DNA of 64,000 nt from Folioceros fuciformis (GCA_049999805.1 JBNGIO010006371.1:407049-471048), one strand, 5' to 3'; positions 1 through 12,911 are shown, numbered from the stretch's first letter. Numbers and translations: made by a program. Notes: a model not told the origin generated them from the sequence alone.

Positions 1-1790
1 GAATTGAAAAAATTTCATGTGATTTTTGATTTTTTTTCCTTTTTTTTCTGCTTTGTATTTTGTTTTTTCCCTTGTTTTTGTGTGGCTTTTTGTAAGGGTT
101 CGATGATATTCTTCATCGGATCTTGCGATCACTACATATAACATAACCGCTAGGAATTTTGGAGGGATGAATATATTTAGAGATTCCAATTCATTGTAAT
201 TTTAGCATGCTATGGTTTTGGCAAAAAGCTATGCTTTGAGAAATTTAGAGTATTGATTAGCGCGCCTATTTGACCTTGGTGAATTAGTTCACGTCAATCT
301 TTCGAGGTATTACTAAAACGTACCATTGTATATGATTTACACAAATGTTTCCTTCTCATGTTCCAAAAAACAAGGTTTGTTTACGAGTGTGGAGTACTAC
401 TAAGGACATAAGTGACCTTAAATGACTTTACAAACACAAACCACTAATTGAAGGGCCAATGATTTAGTACTAGGGTTCGGCCTGTTTTCTTTTTCTTTTT
501 CTTTTTTTCCCTCTCTATCCTCCTATGAATAGAGTGTTTTGGATCGACCCATTTGTTCACCTCATATTTTGCAACAAATTGATTAGAGAAGGATAGCATG
601 TTGCTTGATGAGACTGTGTATAGAATGTGCTACAATAGGTGCCCATGGCTTCAAAAGGCCTTGGCCTGGTCTAGGCAAAAGAACCCATGGGGGGCTGATA
701 GGTGGGACGCTGGCAGTGCATTCGTTTTAATGGGTTCTAAATGTTCTAAATCCAGTTTAAACTAAGTAATCTCATTTTACAATTCTAACAACTGTTATTT
801 AGGTAACTTCTGTTTAAACTATATAACCAAATTATATAATTTTATATCCTCTTATATAAAATTTAAATATTTATAATGGTATAATTTATTTTCCTTCATA
901 TCATTCCAATGTATGCGTAGAGTAACCTTTTTTCAGTAAATAGGTATCTAAAGGTGAATTAAATGATCGAGAACACAAGTAACATAAGAGAGACCATATG
1001 TAGGAACTTTTAGAGTGAGAAAATTAGACTTAGAAGCATACTCACCACTACGTATCAAATTTGCACCTTTACGGCGAGGACTTTGTCTGCAGCTAGCTAT
1101 GTCACACGTTCGGGACTCCAAAAAGAAGAAAAAGACTAAGTAAGCACCTATAAACGCCCGGCTTAGCATTATTAGTGATCCATTGCTCGTTCCCAATCGG
1201 CACTGATTGGATTGCTTCATGCGCACTCATGGAATCTCGCCTTGCCCATTTCGATCTGCCTTCCAAACCCACTCCACTTCACACCTACGTTTGAGGGTGT
1301 CCGGTTTTTGTGAATGCTTTGCTGATGGCTTTTGTACATCTCCTGAACTTGGCGTCCCCACTCCAGAAACTGCTGCTCCACTTGGTCCCTTTGAATCAGC
1401 TGTTGGTTTGAGAATATGGACTAATAGTGTGGGCTAGAGTCTTGGAGCGGAGCATGGCAAGGACCAGGCCAAGACAAACACCGGATGAGATGCATGAATT
1501 CGATAAATCCATCCTGCACTCAAGGTGAGAAGCAGGCAACTCCTCAGCTTTAGGAGCCGTTAGTTTCTAAATTGGCAGATTTTGCAAACCATCCAACTTG
1601 GCACAGACAATGCGTTACTTTCTTGACTCTCAACTCGGCAATGTTCAGGACTTTGACACTTGACGACAAACCCAAGATTGGCCGGACGTGACCCCCCCAG
1701 GACAGATGACATAAATCTCCAAGATCCAGGGTGGGTGTCATGACAGTTACCAGTTCGATGCCCTGCGCGTCCACACAGATCTGCCGTCCC
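1..1790. other. AT-rich intergenic DNA, no gene seen
   Basis: The first 900 bases are AT-rich with poly-T and poly-pyrimidine runs and no reading frame resembling a protein. The last 300 bases probably include the 3' untranslated region of the minus-strand VPS26C gene. No repeat or RNA gene was recognised. Confidence 0.5.
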
Positions 1791-3823
1791 CTACCGCCAA
1801 AGTCGAAGAGGGATGGTTTCTCTCGCCATCTGTAGCACAAGATGTGGGCAGAGAACATCAATCACCATCCATGCATGTTTTGAAAAGCGAATAATCAAGG
1901 TTGTAGTCGAGATGAACATCAACCGTACCCATTGCTTAGGTGATAGGACGTTGATTTCGGATGACTGCCTTGCATGGCCAGCATCAAAGGTCACGACAAT
2001 GGACAACTCAAACTGCAGGGAAAATATTCTGCAGTGACCAAACATACCGACACACTCCGTAAGATCACAAGCATACTGAAAACGAGAAACGGATGACAGG
2101 ACAAACGAACCAGCCCTTGGGAGTGTCTACTAGCATACCCTGCAAACAAGGTGGGACAAGTGAATAGTCGGGGCAACACAAGATAGATTGGGATCACTAG
2201 GCCACGACAAATATCCCCATCTGCAATCTGCACAGTGCACCCGAATACATGCAGCAGGTTTCCGTTCGATCAATGAGATACGGCATTGTACTGTATGGGA
2301 CTGAAATCATCTACCTGAGTAGTTTGAATGTCTGTTTTCTCTGAAACCATGTCCTCCAATGCTTCAACTGACTCGATTCGGAGAAGCTGTATATCAATGG
2401 ATAAGATTGGAGCATCTGAATGGTCAACTCTGAGCTCTCCAGTAACAGGTTCCGTAACCAGGCAATCGTTAGCAATGTTGCCGGCGATCGTAAAACCTCC
2501 TATGCCCATTCACCGATACGACATTCAGACGAATTGAGATTGGATAATGGTGTGTACACTTGACTTTTCAGAGTCACATTTGTCTAAGCTGTATCTCGTT
2601 GTCTGGTGCTCATTCTGCACAGTGTTCAAGAATCGATAGTTGCTTGCCTGCACGAATGGATGGAAGAAGAGCATGATGCTGAGTGTTGGAAGTAATGTAA
2701 AAAGGTCTACGTTGCAAAGGCCTTCTAAAGTGAAGTCCTGCACCACAACTTGGAGCCCGTCAGTCAGGAATGTAGCTGCAGCTCATTTGCAAGGGAAAGC
2801 ACCAATCAGGCAACTGACCTCTCCCCTCTACAATGAACTCTGTACTTGCAGAAAGAGCCTTCTGAAGATATCCCCTTAGAACTTCAGCGGTGATCATGTA
2901 CTGGAACAAGAACCGAGTGCGCTGCGTTGCAAATTTGTTTGGCCAAGGAGCTGCTAAAATCACACGTCCACTCCCTGATGGCCCGACACTAATGCAGCAT
3001 TGATATTGTGGTCGACCTGTATGTTTATGTAGGCGCCATGATAGGTCTCATACAATGGCTCGGAAGCACCAGAACTGTGATGGTCCAACGCGATGTGAAA
3101 TGGCAGCTGCATTTCAACCAGACCGTGTTGACGGGCAATGAGCTAAGATGCCGCCTACAAGGACTTCTGAGTGCTAATTCAAATAGATTTGAGAGCAACC
3201 ACAACCTCCAATTTTCCAGCGGCCAACTTTCCAGCTGGAGCGATGTCGACCGTCTTGTTCCTGCGAAGTCATAAATGGAAACGTTCAGCGACAGCAGAGC
3301 TTTCTTGATTGATAGCTAGGTTATCACACGGGGCACCATGACGCAAGCTATCATCAGCACTCACAATAGCTGTAAAGGCGTCAGAGAATTGTAAACAGCT
3401 GCGATAAGTCCCACTGATCTTGAATTCAACTGGCAAAAGCAGCAGGCGACATAAGCCAACCTGACAGTCCTGAGCTCTTCAGCTAAGCATTTACGTACAT
3501 CGACTCTCACCGACCCAATTATACCTGAGTTGTGGCAGTGCCAACGGCAGTTAGTCTGATGCCCTGATGGGACAGACTGGCTGGGCATGTGATGACAATT
3601 GTGCCATCCACGACATCCTGCAAGGAGCACAAATTCTCAGCACCAAAGGCTCCAGAAGACGACAAGGACTCAGATCAATGCTCACACTCCCTGCTGAAAT
3701 AGAACCTTGAGAGACTTCCGATCAGCCTTCGATTGCACATACTTGAGTGAAGCGAGGTAGTGTAGGACTCACCGGTGGACGGTAGACGCAGTCTTGACGT
3801 GAGAATTTCACATCCACTGCCAT
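1791..3823 (-). CDS. VPS26C: VPS26C (DSCR3-like) retriever/commander arrestin-fold subunit
   Basis: Eleven exons (3823-3773, 3617-3525, 3429-3365, 3260-3206, 3106-3017, 2900-2819, 2737-2648, 2499-2315, 2227-2139, 2028-1929, 1829-1791) join in frame to 312 residues, the usual family length. Recognisable blocks in order are MAVDVKFSRQDCVYRPP, a SHQGIRLTAVGTA strand, SVGLIAAVYNSLTPLQLL, YETYHGAYINIQ, EVLRGYLQKALSAS, PVTGELRVDH, SIDIQLLRIES, QIADGDICRG and LPRLFTCPTLFAG. These match plant VPS26C (DSCR3) from end to end. The family forms the arrestin-like subunit of the retriever complex on endosomes and recycles membrane cargo independently of classical retromer. The start is the first ATG of the conserved N-terminus. 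All introns are GT-AG except the one at 2500-2647, which fits best with a GC donor. The last exon codes only 12 residues. Confidence 0.93.
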
Positions 3824-4586
3824 CACTTAGACAGGGTCTCAGCAGCTTCTTTGGAAGACGAACGTATTGAGCAACGATCTCCACGAGACGGGAGGAACTT
3901 CCAAACGCAGCTGACCGCAGAAGGACAAGGTTTGTAAGTTTCACGTGCTCTTTTGCAGGTTCGGGCCATAGAGATGAGATAAACGGATTCGAAGGTCGTC
4001 CTCAAGCATCATCTAATGAAAGCGGCAAAGGCTCCAGATTCGGATGTCTTTCGCTTCAAGGTGAAATGAGTTCTGAATTTCGCATACGTTGACTGAACAC
4101 ACAGATGGGGACTACTTTGCAAGGCAACGACATGCCAGGTCTTTATTTCCTGGAGATGGTAAGACGGATCAGTTTTGAAGGCCAAACTTTCTTTTCCAAC
4201 AGGAAGCTTTGAGGCATGTCCTGCACCTATCAGGCCTGCTGTTAAATGGCAGGCTAAACCTTGATGGTAAAGTGAGGTGCGGGCAATCCATGGTTTACGT
4301 GAAAACTGGCTGAGCAAACGCTGGTGGAACTGGCAACCTTCCAGCTGGTAGCTTTCTCATTTGCTGACTGTTCAAACGGAGAGTCAATTATATGAATCTC
4401 AACACAAAGTGAAGATTGGAAACTTGACTTGAATGCTTCCCACTTCAAGCAAGGAGTGTGTGCAACTTCCCCTCATAGGTTGGGGGAGCTTGTGAGGTAT
4501 TGAATTACCCACAAACCAGCAACTGAACTCGGCATGATTCTAATGGGAATCAACCCTTCTGAAAGACGATGACTAACAGCAGAGGA

Positions 4587-5134
4587 CTAAGCAGCAGGGC
4601 CAGAGCTTGCCTGCTCTTGCAAATGCCCATACTGCTCATTCCATGCTTTCCCAGCTTCTTCAGGGGTTCGGAAGGTCCAAATGTGAAGGGGAGGCCTCGC
4701 TTTTTCATCCAAGTAAGCCTGTGCAAACAAACAGCAGGAAGGAAAGGTCAGGACAAAGGTTCGTTCACAGATTCTACGCAGCCAAAACGGGAGATGGTGC
4801 CAGAGGGGCAGCTTACTTGCACTTCCGCGGCTGGTCTCCTCTTCATCGCAGCGCAGTCCCACAGAGCAGACCACTTGCCTCTGCAATCATCAAATGCCCC
4901 TTCTCTGTAATACTCAGTCATCTGGTAAACCGGAGCTGTAATAAACAAAGGACCACATGAGCTTGTGTGATGGTTACCAAGAACACTTCTGGCTTGCGGA
5001 AAGAAGAGAATTCGTGGGAGGAAGATCGACTCACAGTAACAAAAGTAGATGGCATCAAAGTATTTGGTGCAACTAAGCTTGGGCCGTTGCTGCTGCGTGG
5101 AATCGCTGGTGGCAGGCAGTTGAGCTTCTGCCAT
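4587..5134 (-). CDS. Small DUF3128/UPF0545 (EMI1/PANTS-type) protein
   Basis: Three exons (5134-5035, 4935-4817, 4718-4587) give 116 residues. After a short Gln-rich leader come CTKYFDAIYFCYSPVYQM, YYREGAFDDC, KWSALWDC and HIWTFRTPEEAGKAWNEQY. The paired Cys motifs and the terminal HIWTFRTPEEA block are the signature of the DUF3128 family, which includes fungal EMI1 and animal C22orf39/PANTS. The biochemical role in plants is not established. The reading frame opens further upstream, but the first ATG is the one chosen. A decayed second copy lies at 14.3 kb. The gene is divergent from TRM7, with 540 bases between the start codons. Confidence 0.85.
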
Positions 5135-5674
5135 CCTTCTGCGGCGCTTGACTTGGTCACGCCACAAACCACGTCACACCCTTGGCAACAGGAAGCTGCG
5201 ACGCCTGGTGAGGAGATGCCTCAGATTGCTGCTCTCTTGTTCCAGACTTCGGGTTTCAAGACTCCTGCCATTGGCTGCAAGGCAAGCTCATAGCGGAGTT
5301 ACAGGATGCTCCTTAGAATCACTGCCCTATTCCACATCAAGGACAACATCTTTTCTGCTGCCCTCACCTTGTCCCAGAACTCCACTCGCTTGACCCGTTC
5401 GGCTGTTCGCGTTCCTTGTGGATGGTTACCGCTCGCTGACGGTATTAGAGCTGCATGAATTGCATGCAGCCAGCCTTCATCGGAGACGGGCATAGTTACG
5501 ATTCGCAAACTGCAGTCGGCACGTCACTTCGTCATTTTCGCCGAAGTTAGGCCAAGACCTGGTAAACATTGAGGCCAGATCCTAGGCTTTCGGTTTAGGT
5601 TTAGCTCGGAGCTGTTCTGCAGGTACGAAGCCGACGATGTCCATGAAGAAAGCAATACTCTGAATTTCTCCACC
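5135..5674. promoter_or_regulatory. Shared upstream region of DUF3128 gene and TRM7
   Basis: This 540-base stretch separates two divergent start codons, so it must hold both 5' leaders and both promoters. No TATA box was seen. It is inferred to be a bidirectional promoter from gene position only. Confidence 0.4.
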
Positions 5675-7624
5675 ATGGGGAAGGCCTCCAAAGACAAGAG
5701 GGTTAGCATTTGATTGCAACGTCGTCGCCATGGCTATCTGGTCTGAATTCGTGGATGATGTTTGCTTTCCCTGTCTGGAATTTTGTATTTGTGGTCGCAG
5801 GACATCTACTACCGCAAAGCGAAAGAAGAGGGATGGCGGGCTCGCAGTGCCTTCAAGCTGTTGCAGATCGACGAAGAGTTCAGCCTTTTAGAAGGTGCAC
5901 CTGGAATGCAACAGTTGTTGTTGGTGATGTTTCATTTGCTGTCAGCGATTTTTCATCAGTGTCATATGTTTGTCGGTGCTCTGGCAGGTGTGAAGTGTGT
6001 AGTGGATCTCTGTGCTGCACCAGGAAGTTGGAGCCAGGTCATGCGTCACTCCTGGTCGGCTTTAACACTGGCTTGATTGATTGTCTCCACCCCGTCTGCT
6101 AACTTGCACTTGTGTTACAGGTTTTGAGCAGGAAGCTGTATGTGCCAGCCAAGACGGCAGCTGAATCCGGGTAAGCGTTCGCATCCCCATACCCCCAGAA
6201 CCTTGTGCCTCTCAATCGTTGGCCTCCTAGAAGAAACGAGGCTGGATAAAAATTCAATATTGAAAACCTTCGAACAGGGATGGTGATCTTCCCTTGATTG
6301 TGGCCGTGGATCTGCAACCTATGGCCCCTATCGAAGGTGTTATTCAAGTTCAGGGAGACATCACAAGTGCCCGCACCGCAGAGCTGGTTTGTGTTTATTC
6401 GAGGTGCCGCTCTCATTTTTCTCGTCGGTGACCTTAAGCAACTCTTAGTGGTTTTACCTTCCCTTCCTAGCATTCAGGTGATCCAGCATTTCCACGGCCG
6501 GCAAGCAGATTTGGTTGTGTGTGACGGTGCTCCTGATGGTAAGAACATGACCTGCCCAAAGCCGACTTGTCTCTGTCAAGCATTGCAGTCAGTCTCACTG
6601 TCTGCTGAGCTCCTTTGACTGGCTCCTTCAGTGACTGGGCTTCACGATATGGACGAGTTCGTGCAATCACAGCTCATACTTGCGGTACTGAACCTGGTCC
6701 TTCCGTCGTCGCCTCCACATGTTATCTTGTAAGCAAGACTTGTCTCTTAAGCTTGTTGAGCCACTTAAGCTGAACCACTTGCTTGCTAGGCCATGACAAT
6801 CGTGACCCACATCTTGAGGGAGGGAGGCAACTTCGTTGCCAAAATCTTCAGAGGAAAAGACATGAGCCTTCTCTACTCACAGGTGAGAGTCACTACAGCT
6901 CCTCCACCTACCCTGGCGTCTCCTTCTCAAGTTGCATGACATCTGAAAATAGCAGCTGGAGATGAGGCATGTCAGTTAACTAATCTCGGCTGCGTTGCTT
7001 AATACTGCAGCTGAAGGTTTTCTTCCAAGTAGTGACGATTGCAAAGCCAAAGAGCAGCCGAAACTCCAGCATAGGTATAATCAGATTCCTGGCTTACTTC
7101 ACCTACCAATATATTACCCACGCTCATGCTCACACACCCCCACACCCATCCCCTCCCACACCCTACCGACCCCACTCACCCACCCACCCTCAAGCATATC
7201 TATCTAACACCACACTGGACTGGCAGAGGCATTTGTGGTATGCGAACACTTTAAGCTCCCGGCAGGCCTGAACCCAGGGGAACTTCGGAAACTGCTTGCC
7301 AGCCCAACCGACGAGCACGGTAAGAGCCAAAGTGATAAAGCCTCGCAGACTCCTGCTAACGCCAAGATCGTGGGCTCACATCTCACGTCCTGCATGGTGT
7401 GAAACGTGTGTGCAGACTGCTGCAGCGCGGTGCTTGAGGGCCCTAACAAGGTGATCATCCCCTTCCTGGCTTGCGGGGACCTGAGCGGCTACGATGCTGA
7501 CCAGACATACCCACTCCCTAAAACTGGAGAAACCTTGGCACCCACACAGCCTCCCATAGCTCCGCCCTACAAAACGGCTCTGGAATTGGGCAAGCACGCT
7601 GGCGTTGCTGGCAGGAACAAGTAA
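5675..7624 (+). CDS. TRM7: TRM7/FTSJ1 tRNA 2'-O-methyltransferase
   Basis: Eleven exons (5675-5701, 5801-5894, 5988-6037, 6121-6170, 6278-6386, 6478-6538, 6632-6684, 6790-6882, 7011-7074, 7227-7319, 7416-7624) join in frame to 300 residues. The protein is a Rossmann-fold SAM methyltransferase of the RrmJ/FtsJ family, cytosolic TRM7 branch. These enzymes methylate the 2'-hydroxyl of residues 32 and 34 in the anticodon loop of some tRNAs, with partner proteins. The SAM site [12 protein letters not shown] is intact, and the catalytic K-D-K-E tetrad is seen at about K28, D126, K166 and E201 (in [28 protein letters not shown] and SSRNSSIEAF). The ATG lies in a CCACC context directly before MGKASKDKR, the normal N-terminus. 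All introns are GT-AG. Confidence 0.95.
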
Positions 7625-10600
7625 CACGTGAGATTTTTTGGCTCCTCGCTGGATGCCTCCAGTAAAATGCGTTGCGGGCTCTCCCTCGTATCCGGAGCTG
7701 CCAAGCGCTGCCAAGCGTGGTCCCCATTCGTACCAGTGCGGAACGAAAGCCTGATGCTAAGAGTAGGTGACCGGTACCTGCCACGGAGTACTGCCCTCGT
7801 ACCTGCATACGGGCAAGGACGCGGAAGGTACGGCACGGGACCACGGCGGGCCTACCATGTAACACGTACATATTCCCCACGAGTACGGTGCCACCGCCCA
7901 AATAATGACATACACACGCGGTTGATTTGTTTTTTTTTTGTATTTTAATACTTTTCGTAACCGGCCCAACCGGCCCAACACGTTGCTGTCCGCTAAAATT
8001 ACATACAAAACTTTACAGTGAAGAAGTCGTGCCTTCTGAGCTTGAAGGACCCACTCCTTCCTTGCGAAACGCAAGGCAGCTCCCATAATGTATAGGATGC
8101 TATAGCGCCTGGGCCCGGGCCGGCGGTCGGCCCGTCCTTGCCAGCTCCTTTCCCTTCTCTGTTTGCCTTGTGCTGTAGGTCACGGACTTCGTCACGGGCC
8201 TCGGTGACGAGGGTCTGTTGTCTCGTAGCAGCTGCCGGAGGACAAAGCCTCCACATCGGTATGTCCATCCAATCCTGTGCGGAAGAGCAGGCTGCGCCTG
8301 CAAACCGTACACACGGGTAAAGGCTACAAATCTCCATGAACCTGTGAGGTTACGGAACCGTGCGTCGCACGGTTCCGTGCTCGCGCCAACCTCCACTGGT
8401 CGTTGTACTTTGAGGGACGGGTTCCGGGTTCCGGCTCCGGTCACGGCTCTCAACCGGTAGCCGTACCGGCACCCCGGTGCACATGCGGCGCATGTGCCGG
8501 AAGCCTGTCACGGCTGGGGGCCTGGGGCCTGGGGCTTGGGCTCCCGTGTGCCGGGAGCCGGAAGATTAATAGGAGACATATCCCCGCACCATGTCGCCCA
8601 TGTTCCTTGGCTTTGAAGACTGGCCTAGTGACTGGGTCATGGCCGTACTGTCTTCTCCAGCTGGCTCTGCTCCACCGGGTCAAGAAGTGAACGAGACCAG
8701 GGTTAGTATGCCAGAAAGCTAGTGGCCTTGCGAGGAAGAAGCTTCTGTGATTGCACTTTCTTCCAGAATACAAACATACTTTACCTGACAGACCTATGTC
8801 CCCTCTTGTAGAGATATGTTAGACAGCAGCTGGAGGTACCTGAGCAAAGATGGTAGGGCCAAGCTCGTGACAATGCCCGTGCGGGGATCAGGTAGACGAT
8901 GTGGCGGGAGGGGAGTCATGAACGCTGGAGAGGATCAATGTGGAACAGAGGATATGAACATGGGACGGGTTGAGAGGGACGGGTGGTAAGTGCTGACACA
9001 GGAAATGTGAGGGTAGTCAAGTAGCGTGATCGACGGACGGCCAGGCCTGGGGAAGGATGGAATGAGGCTGCACAATCAAGGCGCTTATTCACAAATAGTG
9101 CAGGCAGGGATCAGAGGGGATATACTGCGCAATGCATGATCTTCGTTCAACTGCTTGAATCTGTGATTCACGCACAATCAGCATTGTACTGTGGTGGAGC
9201 TGCATAGATGGATCGTGGTTGGGCTGAAATAAGAGCATTGAGGGAGCGTATAAGCTTTGAAAAAGCCAAAGGATGCAGCTGGTCACCTGGCATTCTTATG
9301 TACAAACTCGGTGAATGGAATCCACCATATGCAGTTAGTTCCTTCAACTCCTCGACTCGAATGTCTGCACGCTAAAACCTATCAATGCGGCAGCCACCTG
9401 CACCACACTGGTCAGGAAATCCTCACTTGCAACCACCGTGATGTGATGAGAAGTTTGCGTGCCTTAATCGCACCCAGATTCAAGTGCTTATGTCTCCGTC
9501 GTCGTCCATCCGCCGCGCGGTCCACGGGACGAGTGCTACGGTTCGCTCATGCACAAAGCTTGGAAGGGGATAGATACAACGCTACCAAAGCCAGTCCCCG
9601 ACCGGTCGCTGTGGCCAGGCAGGCAGATGTGATTGGTCCCATGTTTCCAGCTTCCCACTCCAGATCGGGGGATGTACACTACTATGCTGTGATCATGTGC
9701 AAGCCCCTGGTGGTGTCGGAGCTCGTCCCTTCTTTTCCAACACGCATCACACCAGCACATGTGAGTGGTCGCAGCATCCATACCACTGTACCAACAACAG
9801 TTCCCACATGTATGAGGTGGGAGAAGGGAGTGATGACGTTTCCTTGCACCTTCCGATCCAATAGCCAGTGAAGCCAAATTGTGATTCCCTTCTCCCTTCC
9901 TGCACAAAGGATATTAAACAATAGTAGCCAAGGCTTCACACCACGTGGATGCCTGGTTGACAAGACCGCAGGTCATTTGAAGTCAAGAGAAGGGATGTCG
10001 GGAGAATAGTCTACTGAGTTTTTCGGAACGACTTGGAGAGCTTACCAAGTCTCGAGGAAGAGAAAGCACACCAGAGCAAAGCACCTTCCTTCCTTCCTCC
10101 CTTTCCAACACAGCAAATAAAACATACAAAATCACGCCTCCCGAGTCATGGAACTCTGAGGAATGGAATCAGTCCTCGCCAACCGCGTTATAAATTACCG
10201 AACAATGGCACCCGTCCGAGTCAAGACACGCAAAGATCGCACCACCAATCGCTCCTCATAATGAACAACAGAAATGACAGCAAGACGCTGCGCCGCACCA
10301 TCACAAGAAATCTCAACTCCACGGAGCCCGGCACCTGGACCTAGAGGATCCAACCCGGGTTCCCCGGCCGTCCAACATTTCCAAACATTCCACAATCAAC
10401 CGTCGTTTTGTGTCAAAAAAACCCTTAGGAACATTCCGCACATGTGTGAACATGGCTACCAATCCACCAAGTGTCACCTCTAGAGCCAATTCAAAGCCGC
10501 GTACACTGCACTTGAAACACTCCAAACCCTAGCGTCCACTCACATCCTCCCCACACCAACCAAGTTGGTACACTCTAAACGCTACTCCCGTCACCTCTAC

Positions 10601-11900
10601 TTTCTCTTCCCAAGGCGCCATGTGTCCACCCCGATTGCGCTCCACAAACCACGTCCATACTCTACACACATCCACCAACTTGCACATCCGATAATCCCTC
10701 TTGCAAGCTGCAAGCTCATGCAAATCCCAAACTAAATTCTGCATTCTCCCGCCGCCACCTGCGTACCTCGGCGCGCCATCCCGGCCGAATTACTCGCTTG
10801 CCCTCCTTCTCCCATTCCCATTCCCATTCCCGCCATTTCCTTCCAGTTCCACCACTAGACCCTAACCCCAGCTGGCTAGACACCGCTTCCTCCTCCGCAC
10901 GTGTCGCTTCTCCTTTCCCTAGCTGCAGCAGATCCCATCATCCTACTGACGGTCTCCCGCTCCAAGATCCACCAGCAAATCCGCAGGCTCCTGTAACGTG
11001 GTCTGCCTCCCGTTCCTTTTTCCCGCATCCATTGGCGAGCCGGGCCTCCACTCGCCGCACACGACCGACGAACCCGATGCATATGAGACGTCCTTTCCGG
11101 CCCCTGTCGGGCGCGTTCCTCCACCGCGTGTATCAAACATCCCAAAATCAACCCCAGATACATAATGTATGTGTGTTTGTTCATAATCCCACCCTAATCA
11201 CCTCCAGATACATTTTCTAATATTATATTCAATCAACCAAAGCGTGTTGCTAAAGTTGAATAGATCCGGAGCGTAAAGGTTGAACAAATGCTACAGGAAC
11301 ATGTGGTGAATATGTGATGGAGATGGAAAATCAACACGAGGATGGCTGAATATGAAATCTTTTTAATAAATAAATATTTCAAATAATAATTATATTATAA
11401 ATCAAGATAAAGATAAATATAATTAGACGAGGGTGCATCCAAAAGAGTACCATGCGTACCATATCCCCGGGCACACCCATATTCCTGCATAGTCCTCTTA
11501 AAAAATCACACATTTTCTGACTTGTGAATGGAGTCAGTGCAAATGGTAAATAAAATGTACATAAAATAATAATATATTTGTGATAATAGTATATTTCGTA
11601 CAAAGGATAATTATATATATGTTGGAAGTTGAACCAAGTACTGCAGAAACTGCATATGCTTTCGTGTCTGGGAGGACGGTACGTACCAGGACGGTACGTA
11701 ATGCGGGCCCGGGCCTTTGCCGAATTGGAAGCAGCCCCGAAGGACAGGTGGTGGTATAGGGAAGCGGCCGGGAGTCGTGAATTGCGAGACGTGGATTATG
11801 AGACGTGAATTGTGAGACGTGAATCCTGGAATCGTGAAGTGACCAAGGAGTCGGGTTAGAGGGGCAGAAGAGAGAGAGATGGCGGTGGTGGGCCGCAACG
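7625..11900. other. Long intergenic region, no supported gene
   Basis: No reading frame here resembles a known protein. The longest open frame (204 codons on plus, 9257-9871) begins with TTG and has the Arg/His/Thr-rich composition of chance translation. 8.1-8.6 kb is GC-rich with short inverted and direct repeats of CCGG-type words. 7.13-7.2 kb holds a CA/CCCA-rich stretch and 10.81-10.84 kb a CCCATT microsatellite. 11.22-11.6 kb is strongly AT-rich. Part of the 3' end is probably the distal promoter of the SAUR gene. Confidence 0.5.
11773..11840. repeat. Short tandem repeat of GAGACGTGAATTGT-like words
   Basis: About four imperfect copies of a 14-16-base word lie next to each other, about 70 bases before a TATA motif. 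This is direct reading of the sequence. A regulatory role is possible but unsupported. Confidence 0.6.
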
Positions 11901-11910
11901 GCCTGGCTTG

Positions 11911-11917
11911 CTATATA
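11911..11917 (+). promoter_or_regulatory. Candidate TATA box for the first SAUR gene
   Basis: A CTATATA motif lies about 1 kb before the SAUR start codon. No other good TATA motif was seen nearer on this strand, but the N gap hides 400 bases, so assignment is tentative. Confidence 0.35.
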
Positions 11918-12040
11918 GAAATATTGTGAGGCAAGCGAGTTACTGTAAGTGAAGAGAGCGCGCCGGCGATTCCATCTCTCGTCTCCCGTGGCGCTGTGCT
12001 GTGCTGTGCTGCGCTGTGCGGGGTTTGCTGCTCCATCTGC

Positions 12041-12100
12041 CTGGGCTTGCCTTACCTGGGCTTGCCTTGCCTGGGCTTGCCTTACCTGGGCTTGCCTTCC
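12041..12100. repeat. Four tandem copies of a 15-base CTGGGCTTGCCTTAC unit
   Basis: Four 15-base units differ by one or two bases each. They lie in the presumed 5' leader of the SAUR gene. The 15-base period would encode a five-residue LPGLA repeat if translated on plus, but that frame has no ATG. Confidence 0.85.
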
Positions 12101-12499
12101 TGGCTTCGCTGCTCTGCTGCTCGCCTCGGCCTATTTTAAGGCAGGGAGAATCAGAAGACGCCTGTGCAGAGAGCACTCCGCCTCTCCGGGTCCTGCCGCT
12201 ATATCGAGAGTCTGCTGCTTCCCAGCCTTCTTGCTTGGCCTCTGTGCGCGGTCTGGGCTGGGTGTGAGGAGCGCGGGGGATTTGTGGGCCGGCTGTGTCG
12301 TGCTGCCTGGGAGGGCTTGGGGTCTCGGTGTTGTTGCGTGGGCTGCGTGCTTCCTCCGGTGGCACGGCGCCGGGAGCCTGGAGGAGGGGAGGTTGTGTGG
12401 TGGGTGCTTGCCTCTCTGCCGCTCACCTTTGCTGGTGCACCGGTTGAGAGGGAGATGTCGGTTCATCATTTCTGGTAGTGGGTGTTTGAGCATGTGAAG

Positions 12500-12899
12500 N
12501 NNNNNNNNNNNNNNNNNNNNNNNNNNNNNNNNNNNNNNNNNNNNNNNNNNNNNNNNNNNNNNNNNNNNNNNNNNNNNNNNNNNNNNNNNNNNNNNNNNNN
12601 NNNNNNNNNNNNNNNNNNNNNNNNNNNNNNNNNNNNNNNNNNNNNNNNNNNNNNNNNNNNNNNNNNNNNNNNNNNNNNNNNNNNNNNNNNNNNNNNNNNN
12701 NNNNNNNNNNNNNNNNNNNNNNNNNNNNNNNNNNNNNNNNNNNNNNNNNNNNNNNNNNNNNNNNNNNNNNNNNNNNNNNNNNNNNNNNNNNNNNNNNNNN
12801 NNNNNNNNNNNNNNNNNNNNNNNNNNNNNNNNNNNNNNNNNNNNNNNNNNNNNNNNNNNNNNNNNNNNNNNNNNNNNNNNNNNNNNNNNNNNNNNNNNN
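12500..12899. other. Assembly gap (400 N)
   Basis: Exactly 400 undetermined bases lie just upstream of the SAUR start. The round number suggests a fixed-size scaffold gap, so the true length is unknown. Translations across it mean nothing. Confidence 0.98.
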
Positions 12900-12911
12900 A
12901 GGGAAGGGAAG

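Noticed and set aside
9257-9871. Open frame of 204 codons on plus
   Set aside because: It begins with TTG, lacks a good ATG context, has chance-like composition rich in Arg, His and Thr, and matches no family.
11949-12497. 182-codon plus frame in the SAUR leader
   Set aside because: It starts with GTG, and its Leu/Ala/Cys content comes from the 15-base DNA repeat rather than a conserved protein.
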